Below are positions 1 to 7,815 of a stretch of DNA of 64,000 nt, in pieces; positions within the stretch are counted from its first letter, which is position 1, and the number at the start of each line of letters is the position of its first letter. The DNA comes from Anaeromicrobium sediminis. GTDB lineage: Bacteria > Bacillota > Clostridia > Peptostreptococcales > Thermotaleaceae. The position numbers and the translations under genes are program-made. The stretch is taken from contig NZ_NIBG01000011.1 in the NCBI RefSeq assembly GCF_002270055.1, positions 62,001 through 126,000 on the forward strand, written 5' to 3'. The notes under the pieces were generated by a model, which ran no database searches, was not told the origin of the DNA, and saw nothing but the letters and a program-made list of their open reading frames with translations.

Positions 1-1
1 G

Positions 2-643
2 GTATTTAAAACTATAGAAGACAATTTGAAGGAAGAACATACTTTAGGAGAAATAAAGAGGATTTATCCTAATGAACCAAATAGTGTTGTTAAAAAGATT
101 GTAGAGGAAAAATTAGATGTATCTATTCCATTATTTAATGTATGTTTTAAAGATTCGCGTGTGGGCACAGATGGAAAAGAACTTCTTAAAAAAGAAATAA
201 GTACAAAGATTTTATTAGATATGCTATTTGGAAAAAGTTCTGAACTATATTCTAAATTATATGAAGAGGGACTTATTAATGATTCTTTTGAGGCTGATTA
301 TACAGGAGACATTGATTATGGCCATTCTATGGTAGGTGGAGAATCAAAGGATCCTAAATTAGTTAAGGATAAAATTATGGAGCATGTGGAAAAAATAAAA
401 AAAGAAGGCCTTTGTGAGAAAAGTTTTGAAAGGGTTAAGAAAAAGTTATTAGGAAAGCATCTAAGCTCATATAATTCTGTAGATAATATAGCAACCACAT
501 TTATTGCTTATAAGTTTAAGAATATGAATATATTCGATTATGTGGAAGTATTAGACGGAATTGACTTTAATCATGTTAATGAAAGATTTAAAGATCATAT
601 AAAAGAAGAGACTAGTGCTTTATCTATAGTTAGTCCAAAGTAA
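2..643 (+). CDS. M16 family metallopeptidase, C-terminal part (5' cut by window edge)
   Basis: The reading frame is open from base 2, so the visible 213 residues are the C-terminal part of a longer protein whose start lies outside the window. The text (FNVCFKDSRVG near the start, LLDMLFGKSSELYSKLYEEGLI, then a long helical tail) resembles the inactive C-terminal half of insulinase-like M16 peptidases of the YfmH type. The HxxEH zinc site would be in the missing N-terminal half and cannot be checked. YfmH-like genes often occur in pairs (YfmF/YfmH); the partner would be upstream. A TTG at 26 is only an internal codon. Followed by a strong hairpin and then lgt. Confidence 0.75.
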   Translation, partial: VFKTIEDNLKEEHTLGEIKRIYPNEPNSVVKKIVEEKLDVSIPLFNVCFKDSRVGTDGKELLKKEISTKILLDMLFGKSSELYSKLYEEGLINDSFEADYTGDIDYGHSMVGGESKDPKLVKDKIMEHVEKIKKEGLCEKSFERVKKKLLGKHLSSYNSVDNIATTFIAYKFKNMNIFDYVEVLDGIDFNHVNERFKDHIKEETSALSIVSPK

Positions 644-682
644 ATTTGTAAATAGATTTACAATTGATTATAATTAAGTAGA

Positions 683-712
683 TGGTTGTCAGAAATTCTG
701 ACAACCAAATTT
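683..712 (+). terminator. Stem-loop after the M16 peptidase gene
   Basis: A 12-bp inverted repeat (683-694 with 696-707, TGGTTGTCAGAA/TTCTGACAACCA) is followed by a weak T-rich stretch (AATTTTAATG). It separates the peptidase gene from lgt, whose ribosome binding site begins about 12 bases later, so it could end transcription partly or act as a processing hairpin. Confidence 0.6.
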
Positions 713-732
713 TAATGTAAGGGGTGACACTT

Positions 733-1473
733 ATGGATCCAGTAGCTTTTTATGCATTTGGGATAGGTATTAGGTGGTATGGTATTTTAATAGCCTCAGG
801 AATACTTTTAGGAACACTAGTAGCAATTAAGCGTGCTAAAAGGGTTGGTATTAATGAAGAGAATATATTAGATATGTTGCTATTTGCAGTTCCTGCCGCA
901 ATAGTAGGGGCAAGAGTCTATTATGTAATATTTAATTGGGAATATTACGCAGGAGATTTTTATAAGATAATAAATGTAAGACAAGGTGGTCTCGCCATAC
1001 ACGGAGGTGTAATAGGAGGAGCATTAGTAGCTTATATATTTTGTAAAAGTAAAAATATATCCTTTCCTAAAATGGCGGATATATGTGCACCAAGTTTGAT
1101 TTTAGGACAAGCCATAGGAAGATGGGGAAATTTTGTCAACCAAGAAGCATATGGTGGACCCACAGACTTACCTTGGGGAATAGTAGTAGATGGAGTAAAA
1201 GTTCATCCTACATTCTTATACGAATCCTTATGGAACTTCATGGTATTTGGAGTTTTGCTTTGGTATGACAAAAGGAAAAAATTCGACGGGGAATTATTTC
1301 TTTTTTACTTAATGTTATATTCTGTAGCAAGATTCTTTATAGAGGGGTTAAGGACTGATAGCTTAATGTTTGCAGGCATGAGAGTTGCTCAACTAATAAG
1401 TGTTGGCGCAATACTTATTTCCTTGTTTTTAGTCTATTTAGGAAGAAAAAAGAAACATAATGATAAGATATAA
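733..1473 (+). CDS. lgt: Prolipoprotein diacylglyceryl transferase
   Basis: Transfers a diacylglyceryl group from phosphatidylglycerol to the lipobox cysteine of prelipoproteins at the membrane; lspA at 39006 encodes the next enzyme. The 246-residue protein has about seven hydrophobic segments and the family landmarks GIRWYG (12-17), GGLAIHGG (85-92, His90), the Lgt signature GRWGNFVNQE (129-138) and HPTFLYE (158-164). I place the start at ATG 733 because AGGGGTGA ends about 6 bases before it; a GTG at 724 lies inside that ribosome binding site. Normal length for the family. Confidence 0.95.
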   Translation: MDPVAFYAFGIGIRWYGILIASGILLGTLVAIKRAKRVGINEENILDMLLFAVPAAIVGARVYYVIFNWEYYAGDFYKIINVRQGGLAIHGGVIGGALVAYIFCKSKNISFPKMADICAPSLILGQAIGRWGNFVNQEAYGGPTDLPWGIVVDGVKVHPTFLYESLWNFMVFGVLLWYDKRKKFDGELFLFYLMLYSVARFFIEGLRTDSLMFAGMRVAQLISVGAILISLFLVYLGRKKKHNDKI

Positions 1474-1514
1474 AAGAAAAATGAAAAAAATGGTAAAAAA
1501 ATTCTCAGATTAAA

Positions 1515-1543
1515 TTGACATTATATGTAATTTGTAATATCAT
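1515..1543 (+). promoter_or_regulatory. Sigma-A promoter for the spo0E-like gene
   Basis: Consensus -35 TTGACA at 1515-1520, 17-bp spacer, -10 TATCAT at 1538-1543. Transcription would start near 1550, about 60 bases before the small spo0E-like gene. Confidence 0.65.
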
Positions 1544-1609
1544 GTTCTTACGCCACTTTTTATCACGAAAAAACCACAAAATTTCTGTTGAAATCAGGGA
1601 GGAAATATA

Positions 1610-1741
1610 ATGTCAAAGCGTGATATTGAGAATTTAAGATATAAACTATATAATTTAATTGAAAATAAGTCGAGTTATGACGAAATTTACAAAGCCAGTA
1701 CAGACTTAGATAAATTGATAGTTTCATATTACAGAAAATAG
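1610..1741 (+). CDS. Spo0E-like aspartyl-phosphate phosphatase (43 aa)
   Basis: A 43-codon gene with ATG at 1610 and ribosome binding site GGGAGGAAAT just upstream. The protein begins with a helix (DIENLRYKLYNLIE) and ends with STDLDKLIVSYYRK, which matches the Spo0E signature SxxLDxLIxxY. Members of this family are short antiparallel helical hairpins that dephosphorylate Spo0A~P and so delay sporulation. It has its own promoter and terminator and is therefore an independent transcription unit placed between lgt and the dcw cluster. The motif is clear; which response regulator it acts on is inferred from the family. Confidence 0.8.
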   Translation: MSKRDIENLRYKLYNLIENKSSYDEIYKASTDLDKLIVSYYRK

Positions 1742-1755
1742 ATTACATAGATTAT

Positions 1756-1790
1756 AAAGTCTTTAAGATTAATTCTTAAAGACTTTTTTA
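1756..1790 (+). terminator. Rho-independent terminator after the spo0E-like gene
   Basis: A 12-bp stem (1756-1767 AAAGTCTTTAAG with 1775-1786 CTTAAAGACTTT) is followed by T-rich sequence. Confidence 0.85.
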
Positions 1791-1872
1791 CTTTTTTGTT
1801 TTCTTACCCCACTTTCCTCCACACTATAGTAGAAAAAGTTGAAAATAAAGGATTTTCATAGGGGGGAGAGAA

Positions 1873-2016
1873 GTGGAGGAGATTTTCACTATAAAGAAAC
1901 TAAAGGGGAGACTAAATACCTATATTTCTAATAAAAGACACATAAGTGGAGGAGGAAATATAAAAAAAATAAAAGCTGAATGTAAGATTTTGCAATGCAT
2001 AGACAGGGAATTGTAG
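1873..2016 (+). CDS. Putative small protein, possibly a diverged Spo0E-like protein (47 aa)
   Basis: GTG at 1873 is preceded at good distance by GGGGGGAG (1861-1868) and opens 47 codons. The product is basic and likely helical: IKKLKGRLNTYISNK, a glycine-rich turn, then IKAECKILQCIDREL. The layout (helix, turn, helix, and KAE-I near the place of the KASTDL of the upstream Spo0E-like protein) is like the Spo0E family, but the key LD pair is not present. It could be a decayed duplicate or an unrelated small ORF. No promoter consensus was found for it. Confidence 0.4.
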   Translation: MEEIFTIKKLKGRLNTYISNKRHISGGGNIKKIKAECKILQCIDREL

Positions 2017-2072
2017 TATTTCTTTTCTATGTATTTTTTATGTGAAAAATATTTATATTTAATAGAAGGAAT

Positions 2073-2101
2073 TTGCTTTTTATGATAGAATTAATTATAA
2101 A
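2073..2101 (+). promoter_or_regulatory. Promoter of the mraZ/dcw operon
   Basis: -35 TTGCTT (2073-2078), 17-bp spacer, -10 TATAAA (2096-2101). The -10 overlaps the first AGTGG repeat, so a protein bound to the repeats would cover the start site near 2108. Confidence 0.6.
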
Positions 2102-2125
2102 GTGGTAAAAAGTGGTGCACAGTGG
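2101..2125 (+). promoter_or_regulatory. Three AGTGG direct repeats, probable MraZ box
   Basis: AGTGG occurs at 2101, 2111 and 2121, exactly 10 bp apart and all on the same face of the helix, immediately downstream of the mraZ -10 element. MraZ is known to repress its own operon by binding direct repeats near its promoter, with a similar period in several bacteria. The repeats are seen; binding is inferred. Confidence 0.6.
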
Positions 2126-2153
2126 AGGAGTTTCCCAAAAGAGGGGTGGAAAT

Positions 2154-2585
2154 GTGTTTATAGGTGAACATTTTCATACAATTGACTCAAAGGGCAGAAT
2201 TATAGTTCCTTCTAAGTTCAGAGATGAACTTGGAGATTCTTTTATAGTTACAAAGGGACTTGATAACTGTTTATTTGTGTACCCCCAAAATGAGTGGAAG
2301 CGATTTGAAGAAAAATTAAGAACTCTACCTTTAACAAGTAGAGACGCGAGAGCATTTGTAAGATTATTTTTCTCTGGAGCTACTGAATGTAGTTTGGACA
2401 AGCAGGGGAGAATTAACTTACCAGCTAACTTAAGACAGCACGCTAAAATTGACAAAGAAGTTGTAACAATAGGAGTTTCTACAAGAGTGGAAATTTGGAG
2501 TAAGGAAGAATGGGACAGATATAATGATAGCGACGAGCTAAGTTACGATGCAATAGCAGAGAAAATGGTAGAACTAGGAATTTAA
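2154..2585 (+). CDS. mraZ: Transcriptional regulator MraZ
   Basis: DNA-binding protein of the SpoVT/AbrB fold that heads the dcw cluster and autoregulates it. Two repeated domains each carry the DxxxR signature: DSKGR at about residues 11-15 and DKQGR at 82-86. I choose GTG 2154 as start because GAGGGG (2141-2146) is well placed and the resulting 143 residues begin [10 protein letters not shown], the usual MraZ N-terminus and length; an upstream GTG at 2112 would add 14 unrelated residues and run through the operator repeats. Confidence 0.95.
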   Translation: MFIGEHFHTIDSKGRIIVPSKFRDELGDSFIVTKGLDNCLFVYPQNEWKRFEEKLRTLPLTSRDARAFVRLFFSGATECSLDKQGRINLPANLRQHAKIDKEVVTIGVSTRVEIWSKEEWDRYNDSDELSYDAIAEKMVELGI

Positions 2586-2644
2586 ATAAAAGAATAGACA
2601 ATGGGAGATAATAATTATAAAAGCAATGAAAGCAGGTGATACTT

Positions 2645-3580
2645 TTGGAATTCAAGCATGTGTCTGTACTACTAAAGGAAACAGTAGATAATTTGAAAAT
2701 TAAACCAAATGGTATATATGTGGATGGTACCTTAGGTGGAGGTGGACATTCTTCATATATATGTGAGCAATTATCTAAAGAGGGAACTTTGATTGGCATA
2801 GACCAGGATAAAGACGCTTTAAAATCTGCATCTAAGAGATTAGAAGCATATGAAAACAATAAAATTTTTGTACATAGTAATTTTTCTAATATTAAAAATG
2901 TGTTAGAGGAACTTGAAATAGATGGAATAGATGGAATGATTCTAGATTTAGGAGTATCTTCATATCAGTTAGATGAGGGAGAAAGAGGATTTTCTTATCA
3001 ACAGGATGCAGCCCTTGATATGAGAATGAACAGGGATATTGGATTCACTGCATGGAATGTAGTAAATGAATATGATGAATCAGAAATATTTAGAATTATA
3101 AAAGAGTATGGTGAAGATAGATGGGCCAAAAGAATTGCCAAATTCATAGTGGAAGAGAGACAAGAGAAAAATATAGATACAACCCTAGAACTTGTAGAAG
3201 TTATAAAAAAAGCAATTCCAGCTGCAGCTAGAAGAGAAGGGCCACATCCGGCTAAGAGAACTTTCCAAGCCATAAGAATCGAAGTGAATAATGAATTAGG
3301 AATTATAGAAAATACCATAAAGGATGCCGTAGAAAAATTAAATAAAGGTGGTAGACTTTCTATCATAACATTCCACTCGTTAGAGGATAGAATAGTTAAA
3401 AACACTTTTAAAGAATTAAGTATTGCATGCACTTGTCCGCCTGAATTTCCCATGTGTATGTGTGGAGGTAAAGCTAAGGTAAAAAGAATAACTAAAAAGC
3501 CTATATTGCCGTCAAAGGAAGAAATTGATGTAAACCCACGTTCAAGAAGTGCTAAATTAAGAGTAGCGCAAAAACTTTAA
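2645..3580 (+). CDS. rsmH: 16S rRNA (cytosine(1402)-N(4))-methyltransferase RsmH
   Basis: Methylates N4 of C1402 in the ribosomal P site using SAM; second gene of the dcw cluster. The SAM-binding loop [10 protein letters not shown] is at residues 27-36, followed by family blocks [20 protein letters not shown] and, near the C-terminus, HSLEDRIVK and a Cys-rich insert ([15 protein letters not shown]). TTG 2645 is preferred as start ([10 protein letters not shown], the typical N-terminus, spaced from CAGGTGA); GTG 2636 lies within the ribosome binding site. 311 residues is normal. Confidence 0.95.
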   Translation: MEFKHVSVLLKETVDNLKIKPNGIYVDGTLGGGGHSSYICEQLSKEGTLIGIDQDKDALKSASKRLEAYENNKIFVHSNFSNIKNVLEELEIDGIDGMILDLGVSSYQLDEGERGFSYQQDAALDMRMNRDIGFTAWNVVNEYDESEIFRIIKEYGEDRWAKRIAKFIVEERQEKNIDTTLELVEVIKKAIPAAARREGPHPAKRTFQAIRIEVNNELGIIENTIKDAVEKLNKGGRLSIITFHSLEDRIVKNTFKELSIACTCPPEFPMCMCGGKAKVKRITKKPILPSKEEIDVNPRSRSAKLRVAQKL

Positions 3581-3609
3581 TGTTCTAAATAATAAAGAGG
3601 GTGAATAAG

Positions 3610-4116
3610 TTGTTAGTAGCAAAACGTAAGTATAGTTATTATGAGGAGAATATTCCTGAAAGGGAAGAAAAGAAACAAATAGAGAATAAAACAAATAGAA
3701 AAAATAAAAAAGGTGATAAGTTATTTTTTTATAAAGTACAAACTATAGTCACTCTTTTGATTACGGCAACTTTTTGCGTGGGAATACTAGCAGGTTATGC
3801 AGAAATCAGCAAATTAAAGTACGAAGTGAATAATTTAGCTAAGGAATCAAAAAAAGCTCAATCTGAAATAAATAGACTAAAGGTTGAAATTGATAAGGTA
3901 AAGAGAAGTGATTTGATAGAAGAAAAAGCCAATACTACTTTAGGGATGCAATACCCGGAGAAAAGGCAAATGGTATTTTTAGAAGTGGATGATTTTGATT
4001 TGAAAAGAAATTTGAAGCAAGATACTAAGATTGTAGAAGAAACTAGCTTTATGGATGTTGTTAAAGGGACCATGGGCAAAATGATAACTAGTATAAAAGG
4101 CAATTTTAATATTTAG
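3610..4116 (+). CDS. ftsL: Cell division protein FtsL-like
   Basis: Small bitopic divisome protein between rsmH and the class B PBP, the standard place of ftsL. It has a charged cytoplasmic N-terminus (1-40), one membrane segment (about 45-65) and an extracellular coiled coil rich in Lys/Glu heptads (about 66-110). FtsL with DivIC and DivIB scaffolds the septal synthase. TTG 3610 fits the spacing from AGAGGGTG; GTG 3601 would abut that motif. Sequence conservation in this family is low, so the call rests on topology and position. The C-terminal tail (about 120-168) is longer than usual. Confidence 0.8.
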   Translation: MLVAKRKYSYYEENIPEREEKKQIENKTNRKNKKGDKLFFYKVQTIVTLLITATFCVGILAGYAEISKLKYEVNNLAKESKKAQSEINRLKVEIDKVKRSDLIEEKANTTLGMQYPEKRQMVFLEVDDFDLKRNLKQDTKIVEETSFMDVVKGTMGKMITSIKGNFNI

Positions 4117-4133
4117 TAGGGGGGAAACTTAAA

Positions 4134-6122
4134 TTGGCAATACCCAGCATTACAAACAAAAAAAGACTAGTCTTATTATTGTTTTTATCTAGCATAGCTT
4201 TACTTCTACTAGTATTTCGCCTTGGGTGGATTCAAATTGTAAAAGGTGAAAAGTATAGAGAAATGGCCCAAGTACAACAAACTAGAGATATTCCTATTCC
4301 TGCTAAAAGGGGAATAATCTATGATAGAAATGGAAAAGAATTAGCTATAAGTGCAAGCACTTATACTGTGTGGGCAAGGCCAACTGAAGTAACTAAATCG
4401 GGTAAAGCTGATGATACTGTAGCTAAGTTGGCTGAAATCCTTGGTGAAAATGAAGAAGACATAAGGAAAAAAGTCACTAGAAAGAATACAAGTTTAGTAA
4501 AAGTTAAAAAATGGATAGAAAAAGAAACGGCAGATAGTATAAGAAAAGAAGGGCTAAAGGGTATATCCATAGCAGAAGACAATAGAAGATATTATCCCTT
4601 TGGAAATTTTGCATCCCATGTGATAGGTCATACTACAGATGACAATATGGGCCTATCGGGAGTGGAACTTAAATATGATAAATATTTAAGTGGTCTACCT
4701 GGTCGTTGGATAAAAAATACGGATGCAGCAGGAAGACAACTTTATTATGGGACGGATAAGTATTATGAAGCTGAAAATGGATTGAATGTGGTGTTAACCA
4801 TAGATGAAATAATTCAGCATTTTACTGAAAAGGCCCTTAGTAACACATTGGCTGCTACCAAGGCTAAAAGAGTATTTGGTATAGTTATGGATCCTAAAAC
4901 AGGAGATGTATTGGCCATGTCAGTTAAACCGGATTATGACCCTAATGATGCAAGAACTCCATTAGACGAAAATCTTAAAAGGGAGTATGATGTGGCTGAT
5001 AATAAGGAAAAGTCAAAAATTTGGAATAAGATGTGGAGAAATCCAATAATTAGTGATACGTACGAACCTGGATCCACCTTCAAACTCATAACTTCAGCAG
5101 CTGGACTAGAGGAGGGAGTAGTGGCACCTGATTCATCTTTTCACTCTCCAGGATATATTGTTGTAGCTGGACAAAGACTAAAATGTTGGAGATATTATAG
5201 ACCTCATGGACATCAATCCTTTACAGAAGGAGTACAAAATTCTTGCAACCCCGTCTTTGTAGAGGTAGGTCAAAGGCTAGGAATAGAAAAATACTACGAG
5301 TACTTAGATGCTTTTGGATTTACTAATACTACAGGTATTGATTTGCCAGGGGAAGGAAGAGCGATAATACAAAATAAAAATATAATAGGACCGGTTGAAC
5401 TTGCAACCATGTCATACGGCCAAGGGATATCAGTAACTCCACTTCAATTAATAAGTGCCATTTCAGCTGTTGGAAATGATGGTAAACTCATGAAACCTAG
5501 AATAGTAAAAGAATTAGTTGATGATGAGGGAAATGTCATACATAGATATGAACCTAATATGGTTAGACAAGTAATATCTGAAAAAACAGCTAAGGAACTA
5601 AGCACCATAATGGAGAGTGTTGTTTCTGATGGATCTGGTAAGAAGGCCTATATACCAGGTTATAGAGTAGGTGGAAAGACTGGAACGGCAGATAAAGTAA
5701 TTGATGGAAGGTATGCAAAGGGAAAAACTTATTCATCCTTTATATCGTTAGCTCCTGCCAATGATCCAAAGTTAGCTGTTTTAGTAGTAGTAGATGAACC
5801 CCAAGGGGTTAGATTTGGTAGTTTAACTGCAGCACCAGCTGTAGGGGAAATATTAAAGGATTCCCTTAGATATCTTGAAGTAGAGCCTCAATTTAATGAG
5901 GAAGAAGTTAAAGAATACGAAAAGGCAGAAGTGTCCGTACCAGAAATAAGAAACCTTCCATTAAAGGAAGCTGCTCAAATTTTAAGTAAAAACAATCTAA
6001 GATATGAAACAGAACCTATGAATGTAGAAAATTCTGATATTACAATCATAGATCAGTTTCCAAAGCCTGGAGCTAAGGTGTTGGAGAATTCAGTTATAAT
6101 ATTATATTTAAAGAAGGAATAA
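4134..6122 (+). CDS. Class B penicillin-binding protein, SpoVD/FtsI type, with one PASTA domain
   Basis: Transpeptidase that crosslinks septal or spore-cortex peptidoglycan. N-terminal membrane anchor (about 10-30), PBP dimerisation domain, transpeptidase domain with SxxK at S314-T-F-K317, SxN in NSCN, and KTG at 515-517, then a single C-terminal PASTA domain (about 600-662). A terminal PASTA domain and this neighbourhood are typical of SpoVD in spore formers. It is the only class B PBP gene in the cluster, so whether it serves division, sporulation or both is open. TTG start at 4134, 662 residues. Confidence 0.9.
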   Translation: MAIPSITNKKRLVLLLFLSSIALLLLVFRLGWIQIVKGEKYREMAQVQQTRDIPIPAKRGIIYDRNGKELAISASTYTVWARPTEVTKSGKADDTVAKLAEILGENEEDIRKKVTRKNTSLVKVKKWIEKETADSIRKEGLKGISIAEDNRRYYPFGNFASHVIGHTTDDNMGLSGVELKYDKYLSGLPGRWIKNTDAAGRQLYYGTDKYYEAENGLNVVLTIDEIIQHFTEKALSNTLAATKAKRVFGIVMDPKTGDVLAMSVKPDYDPNDARTPLDENLKREYDVADNKEKSKIWNKMWRNPIISDTYEPGSTFKLITSAAGLEEGVVAPDSSFHSPGYIVVAGQRLKCWRYYRPHGHQSFTEGVQNSCNPVFVEVGQRLGIEKYYEYLDAFGFTNTTGIDLPGEGRAIIQNKNIIGPVELATMSYGQGISVTPLQLISAISAVGNDGKLMKPRIVKELVDDEGNVIHRYEPNMVRQVISEKTAKELSTIMESVVSDGSGKKAYIPGYRVGGKTGTADKVIDGRYAKGKTYSSFISLAPANDPKLAVLVVVDEPQGVRFGSLTAAPAVGEILKDSLRYLEVEPQFNEEEVKEYEKAEVSVPEIRNLPLKEAAQILSKNNLRYETEPMNVENSDITIIDQFPKPGAKVLENSVIILYLKKE

Positions 6123-6183
6123 CTTAAATCTTAGGCAAATACTAGATTTGTTAACAATCTAAATCTAAAATATAGATAAATTG

Positions 6184-6192
6184 TGTTATAAT
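6184..6192 (+). promoter_or_regulatory. Extended -10 element TGTTATAAT
   Basis: TGTTATAAT at 6184-6192 has the TGn extension that can replace a -35 box; no good -35 is seen. It would start a transcript near 6199 that meets a terminator about 60 bases later. Confidence 0.4.
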
Positions 6193-6213
6193 TAGAATAA
6201 ATGAAAAATAATC

Positions 6214-6262
6214 AAGGCAACTTAAGTCGAAGTTATATCACTTTGGATTAAGTTGCCTTTTC
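6214..6262 (+). terminator. Terminator between spoVD and murE
   Basis: Perfect 12-bp stem (6214-6225 AAGGCAACTTAA with 6248-6259) with a 22-base loop and a short T run. It splits the dcw cluster into two transcription units, with murE having to start from a promoter between 6262 and 6357. Confidence 0.75.
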
Positions 6263-6269
6263 GTGAGTT

Positions 6270-6300
6270 TTGTTTATAATTATAGTTTGAGGTCTATAAT
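6270..6300 (+). promoter_or_regulatory. Candidate murE promoter
   Basis: TATAAT at 6295-6300 with TTGTTT at 6270-6275, spacer 19 bp (longer than ideal). It lies just after the terminator and 58 bases before murE. Confidence 0.4.
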
Positions 6301-6357
6301 ACTAAGATTAAATGCCTTTAAGGCCATAAAAAAGAATTTCCATGAGGGGTGTAGTTT

Positions 6358-7815
6358 ATGAAATTAAAAGATATAATTAATGAAATAGATGTAATAGATA
6401 CAAGTGGAGACTTAAATGTGGAAATAAACAATATTTGTTATGACTCTAGAAATATAAAAGAAGGAGATTTGTTTGTGTGTGTCAAAGGCTTTAAGGTAGA
6501 TGGACACAAATACATAGATTCGGTTATAAAAAAAGGGGCTAAAGCCCTTGTTGTAGAAGACGAAGTGAATTTAGAAGGGGTAACCTTAGTTAAAGTTTCT
6601 AATTCAAGAAAGGCTATGGCAAGAATTGGAGCTAACTTTTATGGGAACCCAACTAACCAAATGGAAGTCATAGGTATTACAGGAACTAATGGTAAAACTA
6701 CTATTACCTATTTGATTAATAGTATTTTAGATAATAAAAATGTAAAATCTGGAATTATAGGAACTATATGTCATAAGATATTAAATAGGGAGTATAAAGC
6801 CAATAACACTACACCAGAAGCATTTGAATTACAAAAAATGTTTAAAGAAATGAAAAATGCGGATGTGGATGTGGCTATTATGGAGGTTTCATCCCATTCA
6901 ATAGAGTTAAATAGAGTTGACAGTATTAATTTTTCTATAGGTATATTTACCAATTTAACGAAGGATCATTTAGATTATCACGAAGATATGAATAATTATT
7001 ATGAAGCTAAGAAAAAATTGTTTTTCATGACTAACAAAGCAAATATAATAAATGTGGATGACCCTTATGGAAAAAAATTAGTAGAAGAATTAGAATCTAC
7101 TCATATTGAAACTATTACATATGGAATAGATAATGAATGTGATATAAAAGCTGAAAATATGAGTATAACCCCAAAGGGTGCTAGTTTCACATTAGTTACC
7201 CCTAAATTCAGTGGAGAGATTAAATTAAATACACCTGGTAAATTTTCCATATATAATGGATTAGCAGCAGCTAGTGCAGCTTATATTTTAGGATATTCCT
7301 TTAAGGATATTAAAGAGGGTCTAGAGAATAATAAAGGGGTTTCAGGTAGATTTGAGAAAGTAGAAAATTCTAAAGGATACAATGTGATTGTAGATTACTC
7401 CCATACACCAGATTCTTTAGAGAATGCCTTGATGACAGCTAAAGAGTTTAGCAAAGGAAAGATAATAACTGTATTTGGTTGTGGTGGTGATAGAGATAGG
7501 ACGAAAAGACCTATGATGGGGAACATAGCAGGAAAATTATCTGATTACGTGGTTATAACAAGTGATAATCCAAGAAGTGAAGAACCAAATAGTATTTTAG
7601 ATCATATAGAAAAAGGAATTATTGAGACTAATTGTGAATATAAAAAAATAGTAGACAGAAAAGAAGGAATAAGGGAGGCTATTAAAATGGCAAAGAAGGA
7701 TGACGTAGTTTTAATAGCTGGAAAAGGTCATGAGACTTATCAAATATTAGGGGATAAGACTATAGATTTTGATGACAGATTAGTGGCTAAGGCCATTATT
7801 GAGGGGGAAATGTAG
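6358..7815 (+). CDS. murE: UDP-MurNAc-L-Ala-D-Glu:meso-diaminopimelate ligase
   Basis: ATP-dependent cytoplasmic ligase that adds the third amino acid of the peptidoglycan stem peptide. The P-loop TGTNGKTT has its lysine at residue 113; the C-terminal domain carries DNPR at 403-406, the signature of enzymes that use meso-diaminopimelate rather than lysine. Hence the cell wall is predicted to be DAP-type, as usual in Clostridia. 485 residues, ATG start with GAGGGGTG upstream; its TAG stop abuts the murF ATG, so the two are translationally linked. Confidence 0.95.
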   Translation: MKLKDIINEIDVIDTSGDLNVEINNICYDSRNIKEGDLFVCVKGFKVDGHKYIDSVIKKGAKALVVEDEVNLEGVTLVKVSNSRKAMARIGANFYGNPTNQMEVIGITGTNGKTTITYLINSILDNKNVKSGIIGTICHKILNREYKANNTTPEAFELQKMFKEMKNADVDVAIMEVSSHSIELNRVDSINFSIGIFTNLTKDHLDYHEDMNNYYEAKKKLFFMTNKANIINVDDPYGKKLVEELESTHIETITYGIDNECDIKAENMSITPKGASFTLVTPKFSGEIKLNTPGKFSIYNGLAAASAAYILGYSFKDIKEGLENNKGVSGRFEKVENSKGYNVIVDYSHTPDSLENALMTAKEFSKGKIITVFGCGGDRDRTKRPMMGNIAGKLSDYVVITSDNPRSEEPNSILDHIEKGIIETNCEYKKIVDRKEGIREAIKMAKKDDVVLIAGKGHETYQILGDKTIDFDDRLVAKAIIEGEM

